Source: Pyrenochaeta sp. MPI-SDFR-AT-0127
Lineage: Eukaryota; Ascomycota; Dothideomycetes; Pleosporales; Cucurbitariaceae
DNA: 64,000 bases
Direction of reading: 5' to 3'
Assembly (NCBI GenBank): GCA_020747015.1
Contig: JAGTJM010000002.1
Span: forward strand, 310,001 to 374,000
Shown here: positions 48,887-60,430 of the stretch, one piece after another
Layout of the letters: every line of letters begins with the position of its first letter
Position numbering within the stretch: the first letter of the stretch is position 1
The notes under the pieces: generated by a model
Told to the model about the DNA's origin: nothing
The model's database searches: none
The model's input: only the letters and a program-made list of their open reading frames with translations
Translations under genes and position numbers: made by a program

Positions 48887-50035
48887 CGGAAGTGTTGAAG
48901 AGGCCATAATGATGTCGGAAGCTCTCATGAAGGCTATGGCTGAGTTATCGTTTCAGTTTCTGGATATTGATGTACACGGTTTCCTAGCGAGTTTGTTCAA
49001 CAAGTTTTATTTCTTCAACGCTCACATCAGCGCCGTGACCGCCACTACGTCCTGAGAAACCACAGCTTCGTCCAATTACCTACGCTTAACCGCATCATCA
49101 GCTCAGCTATCTAGAGCAGCCGCTTCTATGATCTTAAGTCCAGCTTTCGCCTTCTCGCGAACCCTGTCTAACCCCCATCAATACTATGTCTATGGCTCTA
49201 GCAGCATAGGCTTTAAGTGAGGTATTCGGATAGCCATTTACTAGACTGCTTTGGAGAATAGCTGGACTGGATAAAAGATGGCGCTTATTCTTTAGACTAA
49301 AGTAAAAGTAATCAGAGTGAAGTCTACTGTTTTTATTAAAGCCGTCCAATCAAAACGTACTAACATTAACAAATAATCACGACGCCGCGTTCTCTCAGAT
49401 TTTATCAACCGTTCGAGCCTTAGGAACTAACCTTGGTGTTACATTCAAGACGTCTGAGACTTGTGGCTTATGAACGGGTGTATAAGGCTGAGCGGCTTCC
49501 TCACCGGTTTCTTCCTTAGGCCCCCAGCCTGGCCATGACATTTGCGTAAAGATGTGCAGTCGCCTTTCACGAGACGCTTTCCGGTGTAGTTTTAAAATTT
49601 TCTCTCCCGGATTCGCGAAGCGGCAGCCATTATCTGTTCATGAAAGCAGTCTCCAAGGTGTGTCGTTGAGTTCCTTGTACCCATTGTTTCGTCAACGACG
49701 CAGCTGATAGCCTCTCCGCTACGTCCCCCGCCCCCAATCCCTACTCGGCCTATTTACAACTTTGGCCCTCTCTCCAAGTCTTGGACGAGTAGAGGGCAAG
49801 TACAATCGAGAAAACAGATTCAGGGACATCAAGCGCACTACTTCGCCTCACTCTATAAGCGTTATTGTCTCGCGTCAGAACAGCGTGCAGGATCTTGATT
49901 GGCCTAAATTGCTGCATTAGCGTCCTAGCGCTGAGGCAACAGGACACTAAAAGGTCGATACCCCGTGAGGTTCTTTGGCCTTGTCAAATTTGTCTACCTC
50001 AAGAAAGCTAGTCATTGTCACTACTTCACCTGCCC
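48887..50035. other. Intergenic region between UNG1 and the ATPase-HET gene
   Basis: About 1.1 kb with no recognised gene. The open frame that overlaps the last UNG1 exon is a shadow. The part after 49400 should hold the promoter of the large fusion gene. Confidence 0.4.
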
Positions 50036-53000
50036 ATGGCCGACCAGTCGGCCTTTCAAGAACAAGAGGCGAGACGTCTGATTGATACAATCCGCATCAA
50101 GCACAGTACTGTTGGGCATGAAGAGCTAGCACAAATTGTCACCAGCTTACTCTATTTGTAAGATCTAGAAATGAGCCGATCGCACTTCAGCCTAACACCT
50201 CTAGGACTTCGTCAGAATTGTACGATAATTCAACCCATTGCATCTTGGAGCTTTTGCAGAATGCAGATGATAATCATTATGATGATAACGTATTGCCTAC
50301 CTTGACTTTCACATCCGAACCTGGTGGACTGAGAGTGGACTGTAATGAGCGAGGGTTTCAGGCTAAGCATGTTGAAGCTATCTCGACTGTACGCCATAGC
50401 AGCAAAAGCGGGAGTAAGCACTCCCATAGCTACACCGGCGAAAAGGGTATTGGTTTCAAGAGCGTTTACCGTATTGCTGATGAGGTCTGGATCTCATCCC
50501 GCCACTATAGCTTTAAGTTTGATAAACACCAAAGGTTCGGTATGATAGCGCCTGTGTGGGCTGAATTTCCGAAATCTGTTGTCCCGCATCTGACATCATT
50601 CTTCCTCAAGCTGGCGAAGGAATATGATCAAGCAGAGTTAATCAGGGAATTGAAGACTTTCGAAGCTCAGCTCCTTCTTTTCTTGCGAAGAGTCCGAAAA
50701 GTGGTGATCAAGGTTCTGGACGAAAATGGCAGCGAGTGGTTGCAAACCATACGCAAGATAACAACGCATGAACAAAACAACAAGATCACGATCTTGGATA
50801 TCGATGGAACTCAACAGCGATTTGCCACCTTTGAATACCATGTCAGTGGACTTCCACTGGAACCAAGAAGACCAGACATCTTATCCTCTCCTTTGAGCTT
50901 TGCGTTCCCAATCACCAATCTCCCAGCTGAACCGCAGTCAGGTCGTCAACAAGTATTTGCATTGCTACCCATAAATGATTATGGCTTAGCGGTAACATTA
51001 CACCTTTCTTCGATGTGGGGTATACCAGCTGACGCCCTACTCTAGTTTCTACTTAATGGTAATTTTGTGCTTTCGGCAAGTCGTTTGAATATCGATGCCT
51101 CTTTACCATGGAACCAAAGACTTCGAGACGGATTGGCAGAAGGTTTCTTGGCAGCTGTTAATCACTTCAATCAGGGAGAGCTGAAATATTTCTGGCCGTT
51201 CTACATCCCAAACAACGATATCTCCGCATTTTTTTCGCCGGCAAGAGATCTCATTTTGAGTCATTTACGTGAAAACAGCGTTCTGGAATCATCCGGAAAG
51301 TCAATGGCTCAGCCTTCAACTCTGATGTACATCCTCCCCAGCAAGTACGCAGACTCTTCTGGCCGTCCTTTCACTCTTTGTCCAGACACAGCGAACAAAT
51401 ATCTCTCAACTAGATATCCAGAATGGACAATTGAATCCATTCTAGCTCTTGGGGTATCAGCGATGAGTGATACTGAGTTCTTGGAGGACCTCGAACTCAT
51501 GATCAATAGCAGCACAACGTGGTTCCAAGCCCAGACCCAGGAATGGCATCAAGAACTATCAAAGGCTCTCCTGCCTTTGACGCAAAAGAATGAATTGAAG
51601 AGAATATTACTGCGCCTTCCAATCATACCATTGTGCGATATGATATGGACATCGGCAGAAAGGAACCCAGTCTTTTTCGCCAAGGATCTTGACCCAATGA
51701 AATTCTCAAGCAGCATTGATCTATCTATCATTGATCCACTGGTTTCTCAAGACTACAGTCGACGAACGCTTCTTCAGGCTCTCGGAATTGTCGAAATTGA
51801 TAGTACGCGATTGTGCCGGCATATTGCTGAGGCTCACGCTTCCAATACATTCCAAGCGGAGAAATTCTCTCGAGCTGAACTCATATCACATGCGGCTTAC
51901 TTATTCAAGTCATCATGGCAACCCCCTGACTGGATAAAAGTGGACTTGTGGTTTGCTACGTCCGATGGTAGCCGGTGCAAGGGATCCCAAACATATATTC
52001 GAGGGGATTGCGAGGCAGACTCTGCTATGGCCAGGATATTTAATAAGCTCCGTGAGAACTTCTCAACTGTCCACGATAACTATTTTCTAGCTCCAGCATC
52101 AGGTGACGCGGTGCGACTGGCTGATCACCTAGATTGTCCATTTGCAACCTACAAACATGCGACAATCGGTCGAGTGTCGGGTGGTCTGACGAGGAGTCTT
52201 GACGGTGGTGCTTTGACGGAAAACCCTTTGACTGTCGCTATCTTGGAAAGTGGGGAAGCAGAGCTTATCTTTGATATTGATGATGAAATCTTTGTGGCAG
52301 ACGGTCGGGGAGGTAATTCCATCCTCCTGGCCGAATCCTCCACTTCCCAGAGCCATTACTCTTCTTCGCTTCCAACCGGCCGAATTATTCATGACGATTA
52401 CTTCAGACAGTTCGATTGGCTTATTAGCCCGGATTTACTGCAACTATCTTACGAGATGCGGCCAAAGCGGTCAAACCTATACACTCGAGAAGCTCGTCAA
52501 TCAGAGTCGAATGCGAGGAAGTCGTGGCAACAATACATGATCAAGACACTGCATCTCTCAGATGTACCTCGTTTGGTGGCCCGACAAAAAGGAACTTCGA
52601 AACGGAAGTTCTGGTTATCAGACGAGTTCAAATTCTTGTTCAAGACGTGTCCAGTGTCCGATGTACTACAACTTCTGAACGAAAATTGGACAACATATGC
52701 GGATTGGCTCGAGTTAAGTGCCACACAGCAGAAAGAAGACATAGCAGTTAACTCCAATAAGGCCCTCTTGGCCGAAATTGGAGACACTATGGTCAAGACC
52801 AATCAAGGTATGTTACCACTACGCGAAATGGTTCTACCGAACTTGGACACATACGTGAAAAACCTGGAAATCCCTGTTCCTCTCCTTGAAATCAAAAACT
52901 CCAAGGACGAAACACTGAGAAGGAGGCTGGCATGCTTTGGTATCGCCGTCACCAATGATCTCCGATACTACCTGATCTGCATGAAAGCTTTGAACAGACA

Positions 53001-56000
53001 GGGTTTTCCGGAACAGGATACATTGTCCTATCTGTATGAGCAGATCCAATCACGCTACTTAAATAATGAAGATGAAGTGCAGTAAGTTGTGAATATCTTT
53101 CCGGCCTTCTATGACCTTGTCTGACCGATTTCAATTTAGTGCAGCATTTGACAACAATTCACTCATCTATGTCGGCTCTTCCGGTTCAAAGAGTGACAAA
53201 TGTTCTTGGTTGTCGATCAAAGAAGCCATGAACAGAAAAACATGTGTTGCTAGCTTGTATCCAGAATGCAAGACCTTGTTCCAGTGGCTCTTAAGCACCT
53301 CAATGAACGACATGGACGCTTTAGTCAGCCAAGCTGCTTCAATCAATACTTCTCTTTCATTACTTGAGATTTCAACATTGCTCACTCGTCTTAGTGCGAC
53401 ACTTAGTAACACAACTCCCACAAAAGCCAGAGTTGCCGTCAAACCTCTCAGAAATCGTTCTATCTTTCCTGTCTGTAGCTATTCGCAGCAAAACTCTTAT
53501 GACGGTCTTGTCTCCATAAAGGATCACAATTGGTTCATCGCTGACCACCCCACCTTCAAGCAGAGCTTCCAAGGTGTGGTGCCTCTTCTCGCTTTCACAG
53601 CATTCGAGGTCACGAGCATGGAGAGCTTGCTTACATCCTTGGGCTTGGACTCACGAAAGTTATCAAAACTCTGTACCAAAACTGTTTTCCCGTCTGGAGA
53701 GACACAATATTCGGCTCGAGATACTCGATTCTTCCAGAAAATATTGTCTTTGTTCATAAACGAGTAAGTTTCTGACTATACACAGTCAACGAGAAAATAT
53801 GATTAAATTTTCCTAGTTTGATTCCCCAATCACGTGTTGATCGAAACACAATCTGCAAACAACTTGAGAATGCATTTGTCATAGTAGCTGCAAACATCTT
53901 TGAAAGACACGTCTTTAGATACAAGGATGGACCGGAGTATCTCGGTAATGTTCGAAAGGGTGAAGTTGCCATGCGAGTTGAACCAGGAGGCAAAGACTTG
54001 CGAATCTTTGTTGCAAGGGCAGGCTACATATATCGGCAACGATGCTTTCCCCTCATAGGGTTAATTGCTGAGCACTGTGATATCAATGACAGCATCAGCT
54101 TGCGCCTACTTGACGCAGCACTGAGTGACAGTCGTATTGATAGAGTCCACAAGGCCTTTGCCGATGCAGGTTACTCAGGACACAATCTTCAAGGTGCTCA
54201 GAATTCCCGTTGTACTTTACTTGCTTTTCTGTACATCTGCTGACCATTTCGCAGATTACAATGTGGCTACAGCAACAGAGCGAAGATCTCGGAGAGGCGA
54301 CATCCGTCGAATTCCTTCTATCTTTTCGGACGAAGAAAGTACCTCGGACTCTGATGAGAGTGCACAAAGAGTTGCAAATTTTGGTTATCGCTCAGCGTAC
54401 GAATTTGACCGATCGCGTCGCAGCAGAGGACGCGAACGGAATGAAATTGACCGTCGTCTTCCACTGTTGAGCTTTGGATGCGCAGATCTGGAGCTCGCAG
54501 AAAATCCGATTGATGCACAAGGTTTATATGTGATGGGACAAGACATGGATCCCAGCAGGCACCTCGAATACTTTGGCGAACGACTTGTTTCTGAGATGTT
54601 CAAGAGCAAGCTAGCTGATGCCTATGATCCCACGCTTCATTGGACGAGCGATCTTCGCTTGAGGGCTGGCGTGTCACCATGTAGTGAAGACGAAGACGCG
54701 TCACCTTTCACCCTAGCAGACCCGAAGGCTTCGAACGGAATTTCGCGTCTTCTATCGCAACTGGGTCATGAAAAAGCTGTATTTTGGCATGCAGCCTCTC
54801 CGTCGTATCATGTCGAGATCGCCATTTCTGGGGTGGATAGAAGCGCACCTTTCGTCTGGAGTACAGCCCAGCTCAAGAGGGTGAGTAGTAACTTTGCTTG
54901 TGCACAGCATCTTGAAAGTTTTTTTCTTATTGCATTGATACTATGATGGTCTGTCAACGCTGATTCAAGTCATCAGATTCAGAAGCACCAACACCCATTG
55001 GGAGGCCAGCATGTTGTCCGGGATGTCATGATTCTTGTGAAGATCAGTAATGCCTATGCTACCCCATCATTCGAGATCTTTACCAACCCTTGGGATTTGG
55101 TCATCTCCGACCGGTTCCTTATGCAAGGGAATGCCAAGTTTCATGCCACCATCAAAGAATCTGGACTGTGCGATAGACCCTTTGAGACCAGGACTAGTGC
55201 ATCGATTTTGGGTGAGACACATCATATTCCACTCGCTGCTTCTGTTACTCTTGATCGTGGTACTCAGTTGGAATCATTGGCTGCGACCATCAGGCCAAAT
55301 CAAAGTCCTTATACATACCTTCCTCTTGATGAAGGAGAAATACGTTTATTCCTTCTCTTCCCCGGAAAACAGAATGATCCCATCCGTGGCATGATCTTCA
55401 CTGCTTCCTCAATCGAAGACGCTGGTCCCTTTCGCACTCTATCATATGAATGGGGCATCAGAAAGAAGGAGAAACAGATCTTCACTGAAAGTGGAATCTT
55501 GAAGGTTTGGAGTTCTCTGCACAGTACAATAACAAACCTACGCGAGGATGATAGTCCCACCGTCCTATGGATCGATGCGATTTGTATCAACCAAAATGAC
55601 GACAAAGAAAAAACAAGGCAGATTCGACTGTTGCCAGAGATTTTCCAACACGCAACCCGCACTCTGGGCTTCCTTGGCTCAGATGGGCGTAGCAATGACG
55701 CTGTCCAGGCTCTGTTACAGATCAGGGCGAAGCTTGATACATACAACGAGTGGCCCAAGGGCCTCAAAGCAATCCCGAAGTCCTGGGAGAAAGACTCTAA
55801 ACCACGTTCAGACGATCCAATCTGGCAGGAGATCAAAGACTTCTTCGATCGAACATGGTTTCGACGCGCTTGGATTGTGCAAGAAGCCGTTGCTGCGCCC
55901 ACAGTTACTTTGGTCTGTGGAAAGTGGTCCGTGGACTGGGAGGATCTCCATTTAGCCATGGAGGTAGTACAACAAGAGCCACGCCTACCAGCCGATATCA

Positions 56001-57058
56001 CAGCTTCATGGGCGCCATTCTCTGCGCTATCCAGTCTCCGAGAAAGTGAGGCTCGACAACATCGCTTCAGCCTACTAACGCTGCTGACTACATTCCACTA
56101 CATGGATTCGACACTCAAACGTGATCGCTTCTTTGCTCTACTGGGTCTAGCTTCAGATGGCGACGAAGAGGAGTTTGCACCTACGTATGGCGCCACTAGT
56201 TTTGCCACAATCGCTTGCCGGTATGGTCGAGCTTTCGTGAAGCAAGGGAAGGGTATGCATCTACTCTACAGAGCAGGGATAGCAGGAAGGTCAGATGATG
56301 GGCTAGTACGGTTCCCTTCCTGGCTCCCCGACTTCACTGTCAAGCAAAGTAACAGACTGCTGGATCTACATCACCATGGCATAGTCTACAACGCATCTAA
56401 GGGCTTCGAAGAAGATATCGAATGTCGCGCTTGGAATATGCTTAGGGTTCGGGGATGCATCGTGGATGAAATTGTTGAAGTGAGTAAGCACTCTAACGGA
56501 CAAGGGCCTAAGCAATGGGTCAAATACTTTGCAGAGATTGACGATATGGTCGATGCTCTGTATGGCGACTCGCAGCCAGAGCAGAGCCACAATATGAAAG
56601 TGCAGGTTCCGATTGCGGGAGCACTATCACTAGGGGAGGTCAGCATTGAAGACTCGTACGCAGCGTTTCGTCATGGCTTGAAAAAAGCCAGATTCAAATC
56701 TGCCAAACAGCTGAAGCTGCGCCAGTCTGAAGCATCCACCCCCAGCGCTTTCAATGTCCTTCAGGGTAGAGTCATGACGCCGCGTGAGAAGAGCAAGCAG
56801 TACGAGTCCTTGCTTAAGAACAACATCAACGGCTGGAGGTTCATTGTGACAAAACGCAGGCATTGCGGCATTGCGCCCAGTGGTATAAAAGCCGGAGATT
56901 TCGTCAGTATACTCGGAGGAACTGTGCCTTTCATTTTGCGAGGAAGTCGGATGCACAGAGAGTTCCGTCTGATCGCGGGCTGTTACATACACGGAATAAT
57001 GAACGGAGAGGCATTGGCATTCAAGGGAGTTAGGGAAGAGTACATTCGCATTGATTAA
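50036..57058 (+). CDS. Hsp90-like (sacsin/NO VEIN-type) ATPase fused to a C-terminal HET domain
   Basis: Seven exons, 50036-50157, 50205-50991, 51046-53081, 53140-53763, 53817-54193, 54255-54880 and 54977-57058, encode 2,217 residues. The six GT-AG introns all restore frame. Near residue 55 the GHKL N-box reads LLQNADDN, then VDCNERGF and the lid GEKGIGFKSVY. FLLNGNFVLSASR is the sacsin-like continuation. A middle region of about 1,000 residues follows, then an Arg/Ser/Asp-rich linker (about 1318-1350). The region 1395-1560 (LHWTSDLRLRAG, YHVEIAISG, FVWSTAQL) resembles the NO VEIN C-terminal domain, DUF3883, though weakly. The HET domain begins near 1670: FRTLSYEWG, LWIDAICINQND, TLGFLG, WFRRAWIVQEAV, LLTTFHYM. 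HET domains execute heterokaryon-incompatibility cell death. The whole suggests a receptor with a GHKL switch and HET effector. The apparent stop at 51043 lies inside an intron. Confidence 0.87.
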
Positions 57059-57157
57059 AACGGTTCACACCGCCACATGCAGCATTAATACAAGTGTCAT
57101 CCAAACTTGTCAATAGGCGGAGTATTTCTGAAGTGTGAACCCCGAGCTACGAAAAAG

Positions 57158-58945
57158 TTACACACCCTTTTTTGTCTCCTCGCTCCGCCTCCCCTCCCAC
57201 TGCACCAGCAAGCCCCTATAATCCTGTGGTCCATAACTCCTCACACACTCCCTGACACCCAGTACACCACCCTTCCTCCTTCCTTGGAGGCCCAGATCGC
57301 GCAAGAGAAGGTCAAAGTAGGGCAACGTATCAAACACGACATCTGGCAGTATTCTGCCATGATTCGTTGGACCACGGAGCACACAGTACTGAGTATCTCT
57401 ATATACTTTTGCTTGGATGTTTTCAGGAGAGGAAAAGGGTGCGCTCAAGGTGTCGTCAAAGTATGCAGTGATCCAGAGGGATTGGATGTATGCGCATGAA
57501 AAGGTACCGAGAGTGAGTAGGGCGCCGGCGAAGACTATGGAGCGGTCTTGCAGTGCTGCGGGTGGGGCTATGAAGCGGTGGAGACGGTATGGTTGCTGTT
57601 TCTGGTCCATTTGTTTCTCCTGCGTGTAGCGGAGGGATGGGTCTGGGTGGTGCTCGCGGCTTGAGTCGCGCTCTGTCAAGAAAGGGAAACCTTTGTAGAG
57701 CTCAGCTTCCGTCTTTTGAATTAGGGCCTGGTGCTCGGGGTCGAGGGGTCGTGTATTTGGCATGCCGAGCTCTTGCTCTAATCCCTCTGGTTTGAATTTG
57801 AATGTGTTACCAACCTGCCATCCTGTTGCATACACCACTGCGTCAGCCTGTATTGTGTCTCCACTCTTGAGTCGCACTTCCTTCCCTTCTGCAAGATTAT
57901 CCACTTCATCAATCACAATCTTGATTCGCCCCGTGCGCACGAGGTCATAAAAGTTAGTAGGGTAGTTATGTATGCTAAGTCCATTCCCAATTTCGAATGC
58001 GCTTCTCCATGGGCGCAATTTTCTTGTCTCTGGGTGATCATCCAGTTTGTTGAGTGAAATGGCGTCCTCTCCAAGGATGTGCCAGAAGGCTCCCGTGATC
58101 TTGCGACCGAGCCATGTCCCTTGGAAGAATGAGCGCAACCAGCCCTCGATCCCAGACATCTGTGCCCAAGGGCAGGGCGACATGAATCCAAAAAAACGTG
58201 TAAAGACCAACTTCTCAAGCCAGAGCGTCAACGGGGTGACGTGGGAGGGTGTCATCCACAATGGCCCATTGCCTGAAGGTCGGATGAGTACTGTTGCGGT
58301 GGACGTGTTGGAGGGTTCTGTGGCACATGCGTAGGCAATGTCCCATGATGATTTACTTCCTCCAATGATGAGGGTGTGCGTGCTAGGTTTTACTATGTCG
58401 TGAAAGTGATTTGGAAAGTCCTTCGAGTGTATTACAAGCGGATTGAACGAAGAGGATTTGAGGTACTTCGGAGTCAGCGGCTTGTTGTGATTACCGACCG
58501 CGATGATGATTTTTGGTGTATAGATATTGAAATCCTTATTTCTTCCTTCATCGCTCTCTGATACGCAAGTTAAAGTCCACCCTTCGCCACTCTTTTCAAT
58601 GACCTCAACCCTAGTCTGCAACTTCAAGAACTGCCTAACACCACTCCAATCCACGAACGCTGTGAGATACTCCAACATTTTCTCAGCAGGAATATGCTCG
58701 CCGCGCTTGACGCCAAAGGTTTGCTCATCCATGGGAAAGTCGGGGTGTTCGTACATGCCCCAAAGATTGTTCGTTTTCAAGCCAGGAAAGCTGCGGTCGG
58801 AAGCCCATGGACCACCAATGAAGCGAGACGCTTCTACTATCAAAATCCTAGCCTCCGGGTGGAGGCGGTGATAGGTAGAGGCAGATGTCAGGCCGTAGAT
58901 ACCGGCACCTATGATCACGAGATCTACTCTCTCCATGGTAGGCAA
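57158..58945 (-). CDS. Flavin-containing monooxygenase (FAD/NADPH)
   Basis: An intronless frame of 595 residues, convergent with the HET fusion gene at 99 bases. The N-terminal FAD-binding Rossmann motif is GAGIYGLTSA near residue 13, with Glu in IVEAS closing the fold. IIGGSKSSWDIAYA near 190 is the second (NADPH) dinucleotide motif, and VVYATGW is the ATG-type motif near 390. Class B flavoprotein monooxygenases of this kind put one oxygen atom onto a nitrogen, sulfur or ketone group of small molecules. The exact Baeyer-Villiger fingerprint FxGxxxHxxxW is not clear (VIHSKDF is closest), so N- or S-oxygenation or secondary-metabolite tailoring is as likely. An ATG at 58936 would shorten the protein by three residues. 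No cluster partner lies beside it. Confidence 0.85.
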   Translation of the reverse strand: MPTMERVDLVIIGAGIYGLTSASTYHRLHPEARILIVEASRFIGGPWASDRSFPGLKTNNLWGMYEHPDFPMDEQTFGVKRGEHIPAEKMLEYLTAFVDWSGVRQFLKLQTRVEVIEKSGEGWTLTCVSESDEGRNKDFNIYTPKIIIAVGNHNKPLTPKYLKSSSFNPLVIHSKDFPNHFHDIVKPSTHTLIIGGSKSSWDIAYACATEPSNTSTATVLIRPSGNGPLWMTPSHVTPLTLWLEKLVFTRFFGFMSPCPWAQMSGIEGWLRSFFQGTWLGRKITGAFWHILGEDAISLNKLDDHPETRKLRPWRSAFEIGNGLSIHNYPTNFYDLVRTGRIKIVIDEVDNLAEGKEVRLKSGDTIQADAVVYATGWQVGNTFKFKPEGLEQELGMPNTRPLDPEHQALIQKTEAELYKGFPFLTERDSSREHHPDPSLRYTQEKQMDQKQQPYRLHRFIAPPAALQDRSIVFAGALLTLGTFSCAYIQSLWITAYFDDTLSAPFSSPENIQAKVYRDTQYCVLRGPTNHGRILPDVVFDTLPYFDLLLRDLGLQGRRKGGVLGVRECVRSYGPQDYRGLLVQWEGRRSEETKKGV

Positions 58946-59470
58946 TGAAGTTTTGAAATGAGTCGTCTGTGTTGCGGTTGGGAACTCTTAGTTTTCTTCT
59001 ATTCCTTTATGGAAGCAAGTATGTAACGGTGTTTGCAGGCGATACTCAAAGTCTACAGAATGTTGCCAGGCAGCAAAGCATGCAAGTCAGAATTTCAGAA
59101 GGTACCAGGGGCGGCCTGAATAAATTAAGTGGGTCGCTTGATCCTCCGAGAATTAGGCCAGGTTGTGGGCGGTGATCGTATTACACGGGCCAGACACCTG
59201 CATAGGTCGATAAGCGAGCGGTGAAGGATCCCAAGCGCAATGTATGGTTTTGTGTTACAGCTTCTTGAAGTTGGTAAGGGTGTTGTGGGTACAAATGCAA
59301 TTCATCAAGCATTGTTCAGGATGCTGATTGGGTATTTACAGCTACATGTCGGATAGGCATCCCTTTCAGTTACACGCTTTAGACAATTAAAGGCAACAGT
59401 AACGGCGTCGAGTATCACGCAGCACACATTAGGCCGTCATATGAGTTAGCAAGAAGACACAGCTTACACT
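58946..59470. other. Intergenic region
   Basis: About 0.5 kb between the promoter of the monooxygenase and the 3' end of the ureidoglycolate lyase gene, both on the minus strand. Nothing else is seen. Confidence 0.4.
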
Positions 59471-60430
59471 TTACAATTTCGCCTTCACAGACCCCACCCC
59501 AGCCTTGACCTGTACCTTTCCAGATGAGTCTGTGTCCACCAGTATGACAACGCCTTCCTGAAAAGTGCTGCTTGGCTTCAAGACAATTTCCTGGCAGTCT
59601 TCAATGCCCACTTCGTTTGCGAACTGCACAACGACAAAGTCAATTGGCCGGTCTCCAATGACAATCATGGGCGCATGCCATGTCCCCGCTCCGTATGTTA
59701 CTGCCTGGCTCCCACTTGCGACAAAAGCGCGTAGATTCTTCAGGTCTGGGAGGCCGGGGCCTTTTGGCCGTGCTGAAGGATGCAAGCGAGTAGACTGGCT
59801 AGGTGGAGGCGAGGCTTCGTTCGAGTAGAGGGGTGGTCGTGCTCTCTTGAAGATATCCATGTAACCCTTCTTCTGGCTTTTGGGCGTTGGATATGGTGGT
59901 GGGCGCCCTGTATGTCTCCTCGAAGCGCTGGCTGGTAGTGTTGGGGCGACAATGACCAGATACTGTGTATGTCTGTCTTGCGGCGACAGGCCCATGGGAA
60001 TGAAGGTTTGTGTGGTGAAGGGGTGTCGCTCGAGGATAGCCACGTCGAGCAGCTCCCTTTCGAAGTTTCCGTTTTCGTCGGCATCATCGTCGATGTCCAG
60101 GTCGCCCCAACTGCTGGGCAGACTCATGCTCGGCTCGTGGGGCCTGAGCTCCCTCGGCTTGCAGACAAACATGTTCATGACGGCGCGGGCGGGCTTCTTG
60201 CTCGGCGCAAGCGAGTAGAGATTCGACATGTGTGTGACATCGAGGTACTTTGTGGCGAAGCCTTGGTTCGCCGAGACGGCGTCGGGAGAGGGTATGCGAT
60301 CATGGATGGGGAGCTTTGCAGACGGCGACGAAGCGGGGTTCTCGATGACGGTGCCGAATTGGAGGAAAGCAGTGGGTGTGAGGAGCTCAATGGGTATTCT
60401 GATCGAAGGGCTGGGCATTGATGTGGGCAT
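59471..60430 (-). CDS. DAL3: Ureidoglycolate lyase
   Basis: An intronless frame of 319 residues. Ureidoglycolate lyase splits ureidoglycolate into glyoxylate and urea, the last step of allantoin (purine) breakdown. The N-terminus has IPIELLTPTAFLQFGTVIE, the middle LDVAILERHPFTTQTFIPMG, and the C-terminus VTYGAGTWHAPMIVIG and VVVQFAN; these are cupin-like motifs of the family, with the GTWHAPM histidine. The protein is longer than the usual ~170-250 residues because of a Pro/Ser-rich insert at about 165-230 (RRHTGRPPPYPTPKS), common in filamentous fungi. The start could also be Met5. The transporter at 4798 belongs to a family that includes allantoate permeases, but it is over 50 kb away, so no functional link is claimed. 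Confidence 0.88.
   Translation of the reverse strand: MPTSMPSPSIRIPIELLTPTAFLQFGTVIENPASSPSAKLPIHDRIPSPDAVSANQGFATKYLDVTHMSNLYSLAPSKKPARAVMNMFVCKPRELRPHEPSMSLPSSWGDLDIDDDADENGNFERELLDVAILERHPFTTQTFIPMGLSPQDRHTQYLVIVAPTLPASASRRHTGRPPPYPTPKSQKKGYMDIFKRARPPLYSNEASPPPSQSTRLHPSARPKGPGLPDLKNLRAFVASGSQAVTYGAGTWHAPMIVIGDRPIDFVVVQFANEVGIEDCQEIVLKPSSTFQEGVVILVDTDSSGKVQVKAGVGSVKAKL

Noticed and set aside
51043..51045. In-frame TAG suggesting that the ATPase-HET gene is a pseudogene or two genes
   Set aside because: It lies at the 3' end of a 54-bp GT-AG intron (50992-51045). Removing the intron joins INDYGLA to FLLNGNFVLSASR, the expected family continuation.
4798..60430. A purine-catabolism link between the MFS transporter and ureidoglycolate lyase
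   Set aside because: The genes are over 50 kb apart with unrelated genes between, and the ACS transporter family has many substrates.
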